Below are positions 53,208-64,000 of a stretch of 64,000 nt of DNA, in pieces. Source of the stretch: Anoplolepis gracilipes (taxonomy: Eukaryota > Arthropoda > Insecta > Hymenoptera > Formicidae); the NCBI RefSeq assembly GCF_047496725.1, contig NC_132976.1, positions 6,866,001 through 6,930,000 on the forward strand, read 5' to 3'. The position numbers and the translations under genes were made by a program. The notes below the pieces were generated by a model, which was not told the DNA's origin, did no database searches, and was given only the letters and a program-made list of their open reading frames with translations. Positions within the stretch are counted from its first letter, which is position 1. Each line of letters begins with the position of its first letter.

Positions 53208-56200
53208 ATGGCAATAATAAAGATTACATTCCCATCGGACGGTCCACCCGGGAAGATATTGAAATGGAGAGTACGTTTAGACACGATGGTCGCGGCGGGT
53301 AGAATATTGTTACTGTACCAAAATGCAACGTCGGGCAATGAGAACGAAGGCGCTAAAGAACCCGAGAGAAAACTGCGAGCCACAAATTTCGGCCGCGTCA
53401 AACAAATCCTCGCCAAGGAAGGTGACATCATTCAACCTGGGTATGATATGTATATTATCACTTTACGCTCGAAAATTTATGAAATTCTATATAAAAACAT
53501 TTTCAAATAAAAGACCACAAATATATTTGCATTTACATGCTTTATCTTTAAATTACTGTTCTTAAAATAAGAATTTAATAAATGTAATTAATTATGTTGC
53601 AAAATAATTTCCAATGTATATTAAATTAGAAAATATTTATATTTTCTCATTTACCCAAGTATAAATATGCATTTGCATTTTGCGATATCTGCATAGTTTG
53701 TTAGTGTTCCAGGGAAGAGATAGCTCTACTGGAAGGATGTACGCATCCTACTGTGATGATAGATTTGTGCGCAGAATGTGGAGCAGATTTGAGAGTCCAA
53801 GAAACTGGAAAGGATGGAAATACAGCTGGAGTATCGCAAGCTAGTGTACCTATGGTACACAGTATACCAGAGCTGAAAGTATGTCCCGAATTAGCTGAAA
53901 AAATTGGAAAAGAGGATGAACAACGTCTTTTGAAAGATCGAAAATTAGTACTACTTGTGGATCTTGATCAAACGATAGTTCACACAACAAATGATAATAT
54001 TCCACCTAATTTAAAAGTAAATGGACATTTTATTATATTGATATAGATCTCCATGGTATAAAATGTCAAAATTGTCAAGATTATTGTAAACTGGATACAT
54101 CTCTGTTTTTTGTTTTTTTTTTTTTTAGGATGTTTTTCATTTTCAATTATACGGACCAAACTCTCCATGGTATCATACCAGATTCAGACCAAATACTCGA
54201 CATTTTCTCTCAGAGATGAGTCGTTTGTACGAATTACATATTTGTACTTTTGGAGCAAGGATTTATGCACATACTGTTGCATCATTGTTAGATAAAGATG
54301 GAGTTCTGTTTTCTCATAGGATACTTTCTAGAGACGAATGTTTTGATCCAGCATCAAAAACTGCAAATCTCAAGTAAGTTTATAAATTACTCACTTTTAG
54401 ATAGTGTCTTGTAGTATAATATTAATTTTATAGAGCTAAAGTTTCATTCCCTCTATTGTGTTTTATTTATTTTAGAGCTTTGTTTCCATGCGGCGATGAC
54501 TTAGTATGTATCATAGATGATAGGGAAGATGTGTGGCAAGGATGTGGAAATCTAGTTCAGGTTAAACCCTATCACTTTTTCCGCCATACTGGCGATATTA
54601 ATGCACCACCGGGATTGGAAAAAAGTGACGTATCACATTCGTCTGAACCCACAAATATAAATGAATCGGATAACAAGAATGGTGTGTCTGGATCATTAAG
54701 TGAAGTCGGACAGTTATCGTCAGATAATCCCTCAGTAAAAGAAATAAATCATGCAGAAGATGAAAAAGATAAGAAAGATGAGAAAATTGAAAATAAAATA
54801 GCAGACACAAAGAACGGAGATGTCAAAATGAATAGCATTGAAGAAGATGCAGATTCTAATGTCCAGTCTAATATTGTAAAAGAGAATGATAAAATAGATC
54901 AAAAAATGGAAGATGCATTACCTGTAGAAACCGAAATGGATAACAAGCAAGAAGCATCAAAGCGGGAAAGTAATATAATAGACGAAGATGACGATGATTA
55001 CCTGTTATACTTAGAAGATATTCTTCGAAGAATTCATACTGAATTTTACGCTACATTGGATCAAGGAAATGGTCGAAAATCTCTCCGAGATATAATCCCG
55101 CGAGTGCGTTCCCAAGTGTTGAAAGGATTACGTTTAACTTTTAGTGGTTTGATACCTACTCATCAAAAGCTTCACCAAAGCCGCGTATATAAAGTCGCGA
55201 GAGCATTTGGAGCGGAAGTGACTCAAGTAAAAAAATTGATTGTATTCGTTTTATTTATCATATTTATTATATTTCTGTAAACAAGGATAAAATTTTGCCA
55301 GGATTTGACGGAGAAAACCACACATTTAGTTGCTATTAGAAAGGGTACAGCCAAAGCAAACACAGCCAGAAAAGATGCAAATATAAAAATCGTAAATCCA
55401 GAGTGGTTATGGACATGCGCGGAACGCTGGGAACGTGTGGATGAACGTCTGTTTCCTCTTACATCACAGGTATAGATACCATAATTTCGCAATAAATTCG
55501 ATCATTTAAATATCTGCATTTTTGCAAGATTGCTGTTTAAAATCTATACATTGTTTCAACGTCATAATAAACATGAAGTATCGTAGGCCCGCGGATCCAG
55601 AGTACCACCACCACACTGTAGTAGCCCCGAACGTGTCGAAGATCTAGAAAGTGATAACGCAAATTCCTTCGCTAATTCTATCAATCCATTAATGTCATTC
55701 ACTCAAGAGGAAATCGAATTTATGGATAAGGAAGTAAATGAGGATATGGAAGAACAAGACATGGTTTTTGAAAATGCAGATGACGCAGAAGAATATGGAA
55801 CGAAAATACATTATCGGAGTTCAGATTCTGAGGATTCTATGAATGGTAAAGACACTATATTATTCGTCAATAAAATTCTATCTAATTTTATGTGCTGTGT
55901 AAAACAGAAAATATAATGACAGTTATACATAAATATACACATTATATTTAAAATACATATAGAGAGAATATATATACTTAAAATTATAAATATTCTAGAT
56001 TTTTTCATAAATTATAAATCATTTAAGATGTTTTAAAACTGTGTAAAAAAATGTATAATTTTCAAATGTGGTTTTATTCTTATAAGATTAAATGATGTTT
56101 TTTCCATGTTATTGATGCAGGTGAATCGGATGTGTCAAAAAGAAAGAAAAGAAAGATTTACAATGGCAACTCTGATAAAAGTTCTTCGGATGAAAAAGAT

Positions 56201-56431
56201 GAAAAATGTGACAGTGATGAGGATGACAATGATGATGATGATGATGCTGATAATGATGAGGATGATGATGATCCTGTTATATGTTTTAGAAGAGGACAAG
56301 ATTTGCCAGATGATTTAGATCTTGGTGATAATTCACAAGATTCAATAGATGACTTTGAAGAAGATAATGAAGATGATCGAGAATGGAATGCATTGGGTGC
56401 TGCACTTGAAAGAGAGTTTCTCTCTGAGTGA
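53208..56431 (+). CDS. Fcp1: RNA polymerase II CTD phosphatase FCP1
   Basis: Dephosphorylates the Pol II C-terminal repeats, mainly Ser2-P, so that the polymerase can be reused. Exons: 53208-53440, 53713-54016, 54129-54373, 54476-55226, 55302-55469, 55587-55845, 56121-56431, giving 756 residues (human CTDP1 961). An N-terminal biotinyl/lipoyl-like segment includes EGDIIQPGEEIALLEGCTHP. The catalytic FCP1 homology domain has the DxDxT motif D161-L-D163-Q-T165, then SPWYHTRFRP and CIIDDREDVW. A charged linker follows. A BRCT domain lies at about 472-565 (THLVAIRKGT, NPEWLWTCAERWERVDE). The acidic Asp-rich tail ends WNALGAALEREFLSE, typical of FCP1 C-termini. The start is the first ATG in a long open frame. 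It is divergent from Snup and convergent with mRpS17. Confidence 0.96.
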
Positions 56432-56931
56432 TAGGTTTAAATATTAGTATTCTGATTATTGAATGATTCTCTTTCACTCAGGATATCTTGTATTATTTAT
56501 AAATTTCAAGTTCGATAGTTGAAACAGGGTTATTGATAATAATACATGTTATTAATTATATTAAATTATTTGTGTACTCTGATTTCATCAGAGCAAAATA
56601 TAAAAACATTAAACGTTTGAAGAAAGTAAGTTAAAATGACTAATCTATATATTTTAAAATATATAAAATGTATAAAAATGCAAAAAGATTTTCTCTTTGT
56701 TGAACAGTTTCTATATATTGAATTTTCTCAATATTATACACACACAAAGAATATACATGACATTAGTTATATCTTTACACAAGAGGCAAGAATAAGTTTT
56801 AAAGAAGTAATATTCTTCGAAAAATATGATTTATATATAAATAACAACTGTCGTAATATTGTAAATAATATCATTGCATATATATTCGTGAGATATTTTC
56901 TCATTTAAGAATATGTCAAAAAGCAGTTTTA

Positions 56932-56962
<31 letters not shown>

Positions 56963-57175
56963 TAGAGAATAAAATTTATTTTCTCTAATATTTTGAGAAT
57001 TATCACATTTTAATATTGATATAAGTAAGTTTTTCTATCAAAATCTTAAGCTGTATTAGAGGAAATTGGAAAGTAAAAATCTATAGTAAATGGATTATCT
57101 GTACAATACTGTACAGTTCTATTGAAAATTTATAATTTATTATTTTTTTTTGAATGCTATACAACAAGTATTTTA
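56432..57175. other. Convergent 3' ends of Fcp1 and mRpS17
   Basis: Gene-free AT-rich DNA between two facing stop codons. It holds an uninterrupted run of 27 A at 56936-56962, an AATAAA for Fcp1 at 56968-56973, and minus-strand AATAAA hexamers (TTTATT at 56975-56980 and 57136-57141) for mRpS17, the latter 35 bp past its stop. A 90-codon Ile/Tyr-rich open frame at 56636-56908 is not considered real. Confidence 0.65.
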
Positions 57176-57994
57176 TTAGTATACTGTATCTGGTTGTGGG
57201 TCATTAGGATCATCATAGTATTTTAAATACATTTTCTTATGAGTGAAATCTCTTACACCTTCCAGTCTCCCTCTTCTTGGTGCTTTTGAATAATCGAAGG
57301 CAGAGTCTTTTTTGCCAAATAATTTGTCCTTTTCATCTATATCTTCCCTAAATTTACAAAAAATTAGATTCAAATATGTCTTCACTTTTCACATTAACTT
57401 TTAAATACTGCTGTGGAATTATTCCTTTTAAAAACTCAATAATCTACATACCTATATTGAGATGCGACAACTTTCTTTCCTGTAACTGGATCTGTTATGT
57501 CTCCTAGAGGGTATATCACTTCAATAACCTGCACAATATGATTTTATTAAAAATATAAAAAACATCCAAAAATTCAAAATAACATCAAATTGTAATTTTA
57601 TATGTAATCTCTTTTAAAACTACTACAATAACTATAAATAAATATTACTATAACATAACATACTTCGTGCGTAATCAGACGTGTTAATTTACTTGGTAAT
57701 TCTTTGATCAAGATTACATCGCCGGATTTGCATAGCTTCTGCGGATCATTGGCATAAATGAAGTCGTACTTTTTGTAATGCTATTGTCGACAAGAGAAAC
57801 GTAACCTCAATTAGCAAATTATCTAAACAAGTATCATTGTATGATGATTCACATATACTAACCAAACGAATGAAATCGTTGAATTCTAAATGTGATATTC
57901 TCACTTTGGCAGCATTTTGTTTGGACGAAGGTACGCATGTTCCAAGAAGATATCGCAATGCGGTTTTACTCGCGCGAACTCCTCCGCCAGCCAT
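57176..57994 (-). CDS. mRpS17: Mitochondrial small ribosomal subunit protein uS17m
   Basis: An OB-fold protein of the mitochondrial small ribosomal subunit, homologous to bacterial S17. Exons, minus strand: 57994-57863, 57780-57664, 57528-57452, 57347-57176, giving 165 residues (human MRPS17 130; insect forms are longer). S17 marks: LLGTCVPSSKQNAAKVRISH (bacterial and human VGKVxGTKMQKTAKVR), LEFNDFIRLHYKKYDF, KSGDVILIKELP, then a PLGDITDPVTGKKV stretch as in human VIDPVTGKP. The C-terminal extension, rich in charged and Tyr residues, is usual for arthropod mitoribosomal proteins. The ATG at 57994 gives MAGGGVRASKTALRYLLGTC, a short N-terminus that may serve as the import signal. Confidence 0.93.
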
Positions 57995-58300
57995 TTTTAA
58001 ATACGATCATCTGTGTACTATGTACTCCGTTTTAGCGTAGGTTGTGTCAGCTGTGTATCTACGTACGTACATACATACAATGAACGCCATGTATATATGA
58101 ATGAAAACATACATAATTATTATTTATAGTACCGTTAGTACCAGCAATCTTGTTTATTGAAACACTCAGCTGATTATTCTGACTACCTAGGTAGCGAAAG
58201 TAATCATTTTAATTGTCAAATTACATCAAAATGACTACTTTTGCTATCGGAATATATGTATTATTATAACATGTGTAGAGATTTATTTTTCCAGTTATAG

Positions 58301-58406
58301 CGAATTTTTTAATTCCTCCATTGATTAATCTCATGAAACGTCAATACAGCACGTGCTGCATTTGTGCATTATGCGATTGATTAATCGATGAATTAAAAAA
58401 CTCGCC
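58301..58406. repeat. 106-nt imperfect palindrome with a CAGCACGTGCTG centre
   Basis: Arms of 53 nt (58301-58353 and 58354-58406) align without gaps as reverse complements at about 39 of 53 positions. The outer segment GCGAATTTTTTAATTC pairs with GAATTAAAAAACTCGC, and the centre is a perfect 12-bp palindrome. It lies about 300 bp upstream of the mRpS17 start. It may be a small foldback element or a structured regulatory RNA or DNA site; there is no loop, which argues against a normal pre-miRNA. Confidence 0.75.
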
Positions 58407-59183
58407 TACCTTCTCATTTCTTGCTTTTAATTGTTCAATCTTAGGCATTTCTTTATTTTATTTCAACAATGGAAATATTAAAAAATGTAAAGAAAAAAAA
58501 TAGAATTCTTATACGTAGAACATACTAATGAATACATATATGTATATATAATACAGGAGATTATTTTGATAGCTTACTGTTAGAGAAATTAAAGACTCGA
58601 CACTGTAGAGACTTTGATATTGTCAAGATTGTATCTTTTTCTAAAAAAGGAATCTAAAGTTGTGTATTATTACAAAATGCCATTTTTAAGCTGTTTTATT
58701 TTATTTTTATTGTTTCCGTAATAAATAATTTTGTATGGGTGTGTACAAAATATTTACATATATAACACCGAGATATTTTTTTATATAAAAATCATCTTGT
58801 GTGTTATTTCTCTTTTTATATACTTCTATAGAAACGGAAACAAAATTTTTTATATTCAAAGGGAGTGATATTAAAAGTATGAAGATGGAATATGCAAAAT
58901 ATATATATAGGAATATATATTATATGTAGAAATATATATCGATATTATACAAAATAAGGATATAAATAAATAAAAAAATAATTTTCTTAACATCTCTAAG
59001 AAAATTATTTGATGAAAAAGACTGATATCTTTCTATAATAAGCTAATCTAGCTATAATAAACCATGAGTGTATCTTGTGTTTTTGTTAAAAAAAAATATA
59101 TTTTAATTTGATCGATACGATTTTATGATATATTTAAATATATAAATAGTACTACTTTTTCTGTATCGATACGTAACGATATA

Positions 59184-59188
<5 letters not shown>

Positions 59189-59236
<48 letters not shown>
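59189..59236. repeat. (TA)n microsatellite
   Basis: About 48 bp of uninterrupted alternating TA. Confidence 0.95.
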
Positions 59237-59240
<4 letters not shown>

Positions 59241-61800
59241 ACATTTTTTAATGACAATATGTACAGAATACATTTTTAATTACAATAGTTGAAAACATAT
59301 ATCAATTCTTTTTTCATTAAATTTGTAAACAAAAATATAGAATTATATCTTATCGACGAATTGGTAATTATTACTTTAAAATTCAAATATAATTTGTTAA
59401 TTTTTTCAACTGTGCATCTCCAGTTATTATACTTGACGTATTTACATGGTTGCAACTGTGTAAACGCACTGTAAAATTTCCTTTAAATTTCTGTCGAAGG
59501 TAAATTACATTTAATCTTTCAATTGCTGCACGTTATATGCACAAGCTATTGAAACAAACGGATTCGTACGCTATCTTCATTTATTAGACTTGCAGAATGC
59601 GGTTAGGAAATTGTATGTAATGGAACTTACATATTCACAATTGGTCTTCGGTTTGTCAATATGTGTAATTTTTACATCTTTAATCTTTCTAAAACGATCA
59701 AGAATCTTATTGATATGTCAGAATTATGACGAATTTAATAAAAGTGCATGTGATTAATATATAGTTTAAATATAAATTACCGGAAAGATAACAATTGTGA
59801 TGAGTAAAATAATTAGAGAGCCCTTATTGTATAAACTCAAAATCATATTCTCACATCATATTTAACTTTCTCGAGTATAAAGTAGAATCAAAATATCGAA
59901 GATCCCATTTTATATTAAACACACTAAATATTACTTACAAATATATAATTAAATGTTATATGTATATAATGTAAATGCTTTTGAATAATACTCCGCAAAT
60001 CATATTTTAATCGCTTAAATTTCAAATTTTATTAGTTTCTGTATGTATATCAGTTGAATCATAATTTCGAACTTGATGCAGACGTTTTCTATACATCAAA
60101 GATAAATAATTGCAAAAAAATACATATAAAAGGAAAAATAAAAGAGATGAGAATAATAAGAGCAGTACATACATAAACATTCGTATCAGATCATAGCTCT
60201 GATAATGAGTTGTATATGTATATCTCACAAAAAGGATTTGTCAGTAATGTGGAAAGAAAGTGAAAAGAGAGCAAAATCGCAGTAGATAGGTCGTATTGCA
60301 TATCAAAAATCATATACACATTTTTGTGAAATATATTACTTTTATCTTCCGCGCGTGCGTTTCCTTTCGTCTCGTGTAATATGCACGCATGAAGGGGAAT
60401 CGTGTATCTGCGAACCCTGTTGTTATTGCGGAATGTAAAGGAGCAAGGGAATTCACGGGTGATCGGCGAATCGGTTGGCGACCGAGCCGTCAGTCATCCA
60501 GGAAATTCCATTGTCGGTAGAAAAATCGGGACTACGGTATGATTCCACGGTCGTTGCTTCTATTATTACGAACCCGCACCCCCGATCCTGCGGATTCGTT
60601 CGAATTTTCCGGAAGCAAAGGCGAGACAGAACAAAACGAAACAATAGCGTTATTCTACAAATAAAGATTTTATCGCGTGAGATCGACGCGTTAATTAAGC
60701 AAACCGATAACGTGCAAACGATAATTTGAGTGTATAATTCTTATGTTAGAGAGATACCGTACAATTGCAAATATTGATATATTACATTATATGTTCAACA
60801 CAATACGTACATCGTGAGAATATGTACATATTTATAAAGCTGCTTTGTCACTTTTGCTTTATTTGCATGTGCAAAATATGCTGTTATAATATTTTTTACT
60901 CGTATTTTTTATATAACAATATAATGAATAAAAAAGATATAAGTTTATAAATTTTGAAGATAGATTTTGCGATCGAAGTCATTACTGAAACCAATGTACA
61001 TATATATATATGATTTATTGGTCATCAATACTCTGTATATATATATATACTATTTACATTTATATCAGTAATCATATGTATATATGATAATGAAATATGT
61101 ATGTATGACAAACTTCGCGACATTTTCTTTTTCGCCCTTCAAGTAAACCACATAACATTCGAAGTTTGAGAAACTACGTTTACATTATGCTGTTCTCAAA
61201 AGCAATGTGTCGGAATTTCCATACAAATATGGCTTCGCGAGTGCTATCGCCTCGGTGGTCAACTCTACAGTATTGCACAAATGAACGCATAAATTAAATT
61301 TCTCGTCCAGTTGCACACGATCTATACATGCAGATAGCGTCAACTGACAATATTTCCCGCTCTAGAAATTTTATATACAGTTCATAAATGAAAATTGCAA
61401 ATGCCATGTCAAAATTTAACTATCTATTTAATATTTAAATTTACCTGTATTACGCACACATGATACATATACAATATATGTAGAAGGATTTCTGATATTA
61501 CCTACAACGAAGTTATGATATTAATAGATTGATTGGTGGCCGTAATGATAAAGCGATCTAATTTCACGTGTGACATAGGTGGCTGTATATAATAATAGGA
61601 TACAATTTATATAATTATGTTGTGCGTTTATAAGCAACAATATTGAATATTGTTTTACCATGAGGTTACTGATATGTTATTTATTGTACTTATTTAATTA
61701 AAAAAGATATTTTTGTACAAATATATACATTAGACAGATGATTCTAAATAAGTGTGAAGAATTTTGAAACATGATTTTTTTGTCGAAAATTAAGGAAGAT

Positions 61801-61850
61801 CTTTTATATGAACTGTATATTCACTCTTTTATATGAACTGTATATGCACT
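61801..61850. repeat. 25-bp tandem duplication
   Basis: Two copies of a 25-bp unit beginning CTTTTATATGAACTGTATAT (61801-61825 and 61826-61850) differ at one base. A third partial copy abuts the foldback element that follows. Confidence 0.93.
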
Positions 61851-61855
61851 CTTTT

Positions 61856-62239
61856 CCTAAGGAGTTATACTTTTCTAAAGGGGGAGGTGAAAATTAGATT
61901 TTTAATTTTTCTCAAATTTTGGACAAGTTAAAAAAATAAAATTTGAACATTTTTTATTAATAAAAAGGATACTTATTATTAATATTTTTTTATTCTTTCA
62001 GTATCGTTATAAGGGGATGAAACTAGTAACCTCTATTTAATTCTGTATTAGAACTTTTTAACGGGCTGGAATGTGATCATCTAAAAATATGCATTAGTTT
62101 AATTCCTTTAGAAATAATAATAATAATAAATTATTGTTTGTATTAGTAAAAAATGTTCACTAAATTTCATTTTTTAACTTGTCCAAAATTAGAGAAAAAA
62201 TAATTTAATTTTCTCTTTTTTAAAGTATAAAGCCTCAGG
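61856..62239. mobile_element. Foldback element (MITE-like), about 385 bp
   Basis: The left part contains TTTTCTCAAATTTTGGACAA and then GTTAAAAAAATAAAATTT. The right part contains the reverse complement (TTGTCCAAAATTAGAGAAAA, preceded by AAATTTCATTTTTTAAC). Complementarity runs for about 100 bp per arm, out to TTATACTTT on the left and AAAGTATAA on the right. The central 180 bp is unpaired and has no coding frame. Target-site duplication is not clear, so the superfamily is unknown and the ends are approximate. Confidence 0.75.
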
Positions 62240-62669
62240 GAGGGATATAGAAGTATATGTTTATATGAAAAAAACCGCCTTTATTTTCGACAAAGAGTTT
62301 TCGCACTTGTTTAGAATGTTTACTCTGTATGTACTCTGTATTTTATTATCGCACATTTAATGTTGTAATAATGTATTTGCGGTCAATATTAGTGGTAGGA
62401 CGTCTTACATGCAAATTGCGAGGGAAGTAGCTGCTTAGTTCGTTTATCTTCGGTATTTTTGGGCTGATCGCTGTATCAGCGTGCGACAAGCTGATTTTCT
62501 CCGCTCTCAGGCGCGGCGAAACGTGCGGATCGTTTGCGATTTTTCACGCGCATCGATTCCTAGATAAACAGAACATAAGGGGCATTTCCGTAAAGCACAG
62601 CTGGCGCCTGGGGCGAGGACCAGTATATTTACACGTGTAATCGTTCTCTGATTTATGGGGGACCAAAAA

Positions 62670-62701
<32 letters not shown>

Positions 62702-63040
62702 GGGGGGGAGAGAGAAAGGGATGATCTCGGGGGCTCTTTTACACCTCGGTTCCGACCCTTCTGATTCGCACACCAACACAGAATCAATCATTATAAGCTA
62801 TGATTGTTTCCCTGCCTCTAGTTTTACAATTATTTAATACTGTTGAATATCAATGTTTTGTGCAATAAGTTATTTTATTGGACAATAAATGGTTTATCAC
62901 ATACTTACATGATTTATCACATAGTTACATTATTTTTATACGAGATACGGTATTGTTCTACTTGATTTTCAGTTTTAAAATGCATAAATTAAGATCTAGA
63001 TTTTTTTGCGTTATTATTAATAACGTATAAATATATTTTT

Positions 63041-63173
63041 ATTCAGTAGAATATCAAACGCATATTTTAAAACAGTAATCCAAAAAAATAAATATATCAA
63101 TAATACGGATATATGTATTTAACATTTAGTAGAATATTAAACGCGTATTTTAAAACATTAATCCAAAAAAATT
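63041..63173. repeat. Direct repeat of about 50 bp, spaced 83 bp
   Basis: The blocks at 63041-63090 and 63124-63173 share AGTAGAATATYAAACGCRTA and then TTTTAAAACAKTAATCCAAA with few differences. It may be a decayed tandem duplication or the inner part of an old element. Confidence 0.85.
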
Positions 63174-63268
63174 GTTTTGTATGGAGAGACATATAAATAA
63201 AGCACACAGGAAGAAATAATTCATGCTTCCTTTTTTAAATGGAATCAGTGTATTAGCATTGCTTTCAG

Positions 63269-63358
63269 TTATAATTATAGCAAATAGTGTTGCGCACATA
63301 CCAACAGTGAAAAATCAGTTAGTGCTTGATTTTTCAGTAACTTAATGCTATAATTAAT
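63269..63358. repeat. Nested inverted repeat
   Basis: The outer arms ATAATTATAGCA (63271-63282) and TGCTATAATTAA (63346-63357) pair at 11 of 12 positions. The inner arms GAAAAATCA (63309-63317) and TGATTTTTC (63327-63335) pair perfectly around a 9-nt loop. The region between is only partly paired, so significance in AT-rich DNA is modest. Confidence 0.45.
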
Positions 63359-64000
63359 AAAATGCATGCAAGACAGAAACGCAAAGTATTTTCACTGAAT
63401 ATCAACTAATCTTTGGTGAAATTTTCTCACTGTTTTAAACAATGACATTTTCATTAATTTAATTTAAGAGAGTGCATACAAGAGTTAAACGAATTTTCTA
63501 AACGCGTTTACTTTTGCTTTTATGCAAACGTCGACCGCTGATGTCACGTTTTGTTGATATTTTCTATTTAATTTATTAAACAAATGTGTGGTGTGGTGTG
63601 TGTGTGTGTGTGTATGTGTGTCTACATTGTGTTGAAATTAAATAGGATGAAAATTGTGCGGATACATACGCAGTCACATACGTCGCTAGAAATTTCCGGT
63701 ATAATGTGGCGCTTAACTTTCATGCGTTTCGTCTAAAGTTTGAAACTGTGGGCGAGGTCATGGCCCATCTAACTTATACTCGAAAACGTTATAACCCGAG
63801 CAAAGCCCCTGAGGGATCGGATGGTGTCGACGCGTGTGAGAGAGGATGTCACGGGATGTTACACTCCCTTCCTGTTCATCTGGCCGACAGCTTTGTCCAT
63901 CTACCACCGTTCTTTGCTCTCCCTCTCTTCTCTCTTTTCTCCCTATCCTATATAACCTTTTGAGAAACCTATTTTCATTTCACGTAATAGCTTTTTGAAT

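Larger units (their letters stand above)
58060..64000. other. Gene-free right flank
   Basis: No recognised coding region. The stretch is AT-rich with GC-richer patches at about 60350-60660, 62400-62800 and 63670-63900 that may be exons, UTR or promoter parts of a gene beyond the edge. At 60450-60730 both strands are open for 63-84 codons, and neither product was recognised. A TA microsatellite lies at 59189-59236, GA-rich purine tracts at about 62669-62715, and a GT tract at about 63585-63620. A palindrome, a foldback element and direct repeats are listed separately. Confidence 0.5.

Noticed and set aside
62507..62837. Frames over the GA-rich tract
   Set aside because: They encode simple Arg/Glu or Ser/Leu repeats produced by the GA microsatellite.
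1..64000. tRNA, rRNA and CRISPR features
   Set aside because: No T-loop GGTTCRANYCC-type block with a matching cloverleaf, no rRNA-like stretch and no regularly spaced repeats of the CRISPR kind were seen. This was a by-eye scan, so a diverged tRNA could have been missed.

Overview
The window looks like AT-rich nuclear DNA from a holometabolous insect, most likely a hymenopteran and probably an ant. Genes have short introns with GT..AG borders, long introns and intergenic stretches are packed with AT microsatellites, and GC-richer islands sit at promoters. The protein sequences are clearly insect-like. The Chd64/transgelin and dystrophin products are close to Drosophila. A CENP-L homologue, a kinetochore gene that Drosophila lacks, argues against a fly. 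Species placement is inference.

Layout, left to right. (1) 1-18735: no convincing coding exon. This is probably a large intron or 5' flank of the dystrophin gene, with several GC-enriched noncoding islands and a family of four diverged repeat units at 8.2-10.3 kb. (2) 18736-23867 plus strand: eleven exons for the C-terminal 748 residues of dystrophin (last spectrin repeat, WW, EF-hand region, ZZ zinc finger, coiled coils), then a 3' UTR to about 24.8 kb. (3) 24.8-31.0 kb: intergenic, with a near-perfect 98-nt hairpin and a 390-bp TA-flanked foldback MITE. (4) 31395-45220 plus strand: Chd64/transgelin (calponin family) with a 12.9-kb first intron. A TATA-box-linked candidate exon lies inside that intron at 34.1 kb. 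(5) 47053-57994: a compact cluster of five genes in alternating orientation: mRpS6 (minus), CENP-L (plus), snurportin-1 (minus), Fcp1 RNA polymerase II CTD phosphatase (plus), mRpS17 (minus). The two divergent promoters in this cluster share a repeated E-box-containing module. (6) 58.0-64.0 kb: no recognised gene, a 106-nt palindromic hairpin, a second foldback element, direct repeats and GC-richer patches that may belong to a gene beyond the right edge.

Functionally, dystrophin and Chd64 are both actin/muscle cytoskeleton proteins. The compact cluster is housekeeping: mitochondrial translation (mRpS6, mRpS17), the inner kinetochore (CENP-L), snRNP import (snurportin-1) and Pol II recycling (Fcp1). 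I see no sign that these work as one pathway; shared bidirectional promoters and tight 3' ends are the visible links. Exon borders were set by hand from reading frame, splice dinucleotides and phase. Transcription starts and poly(A) sites are predictions.
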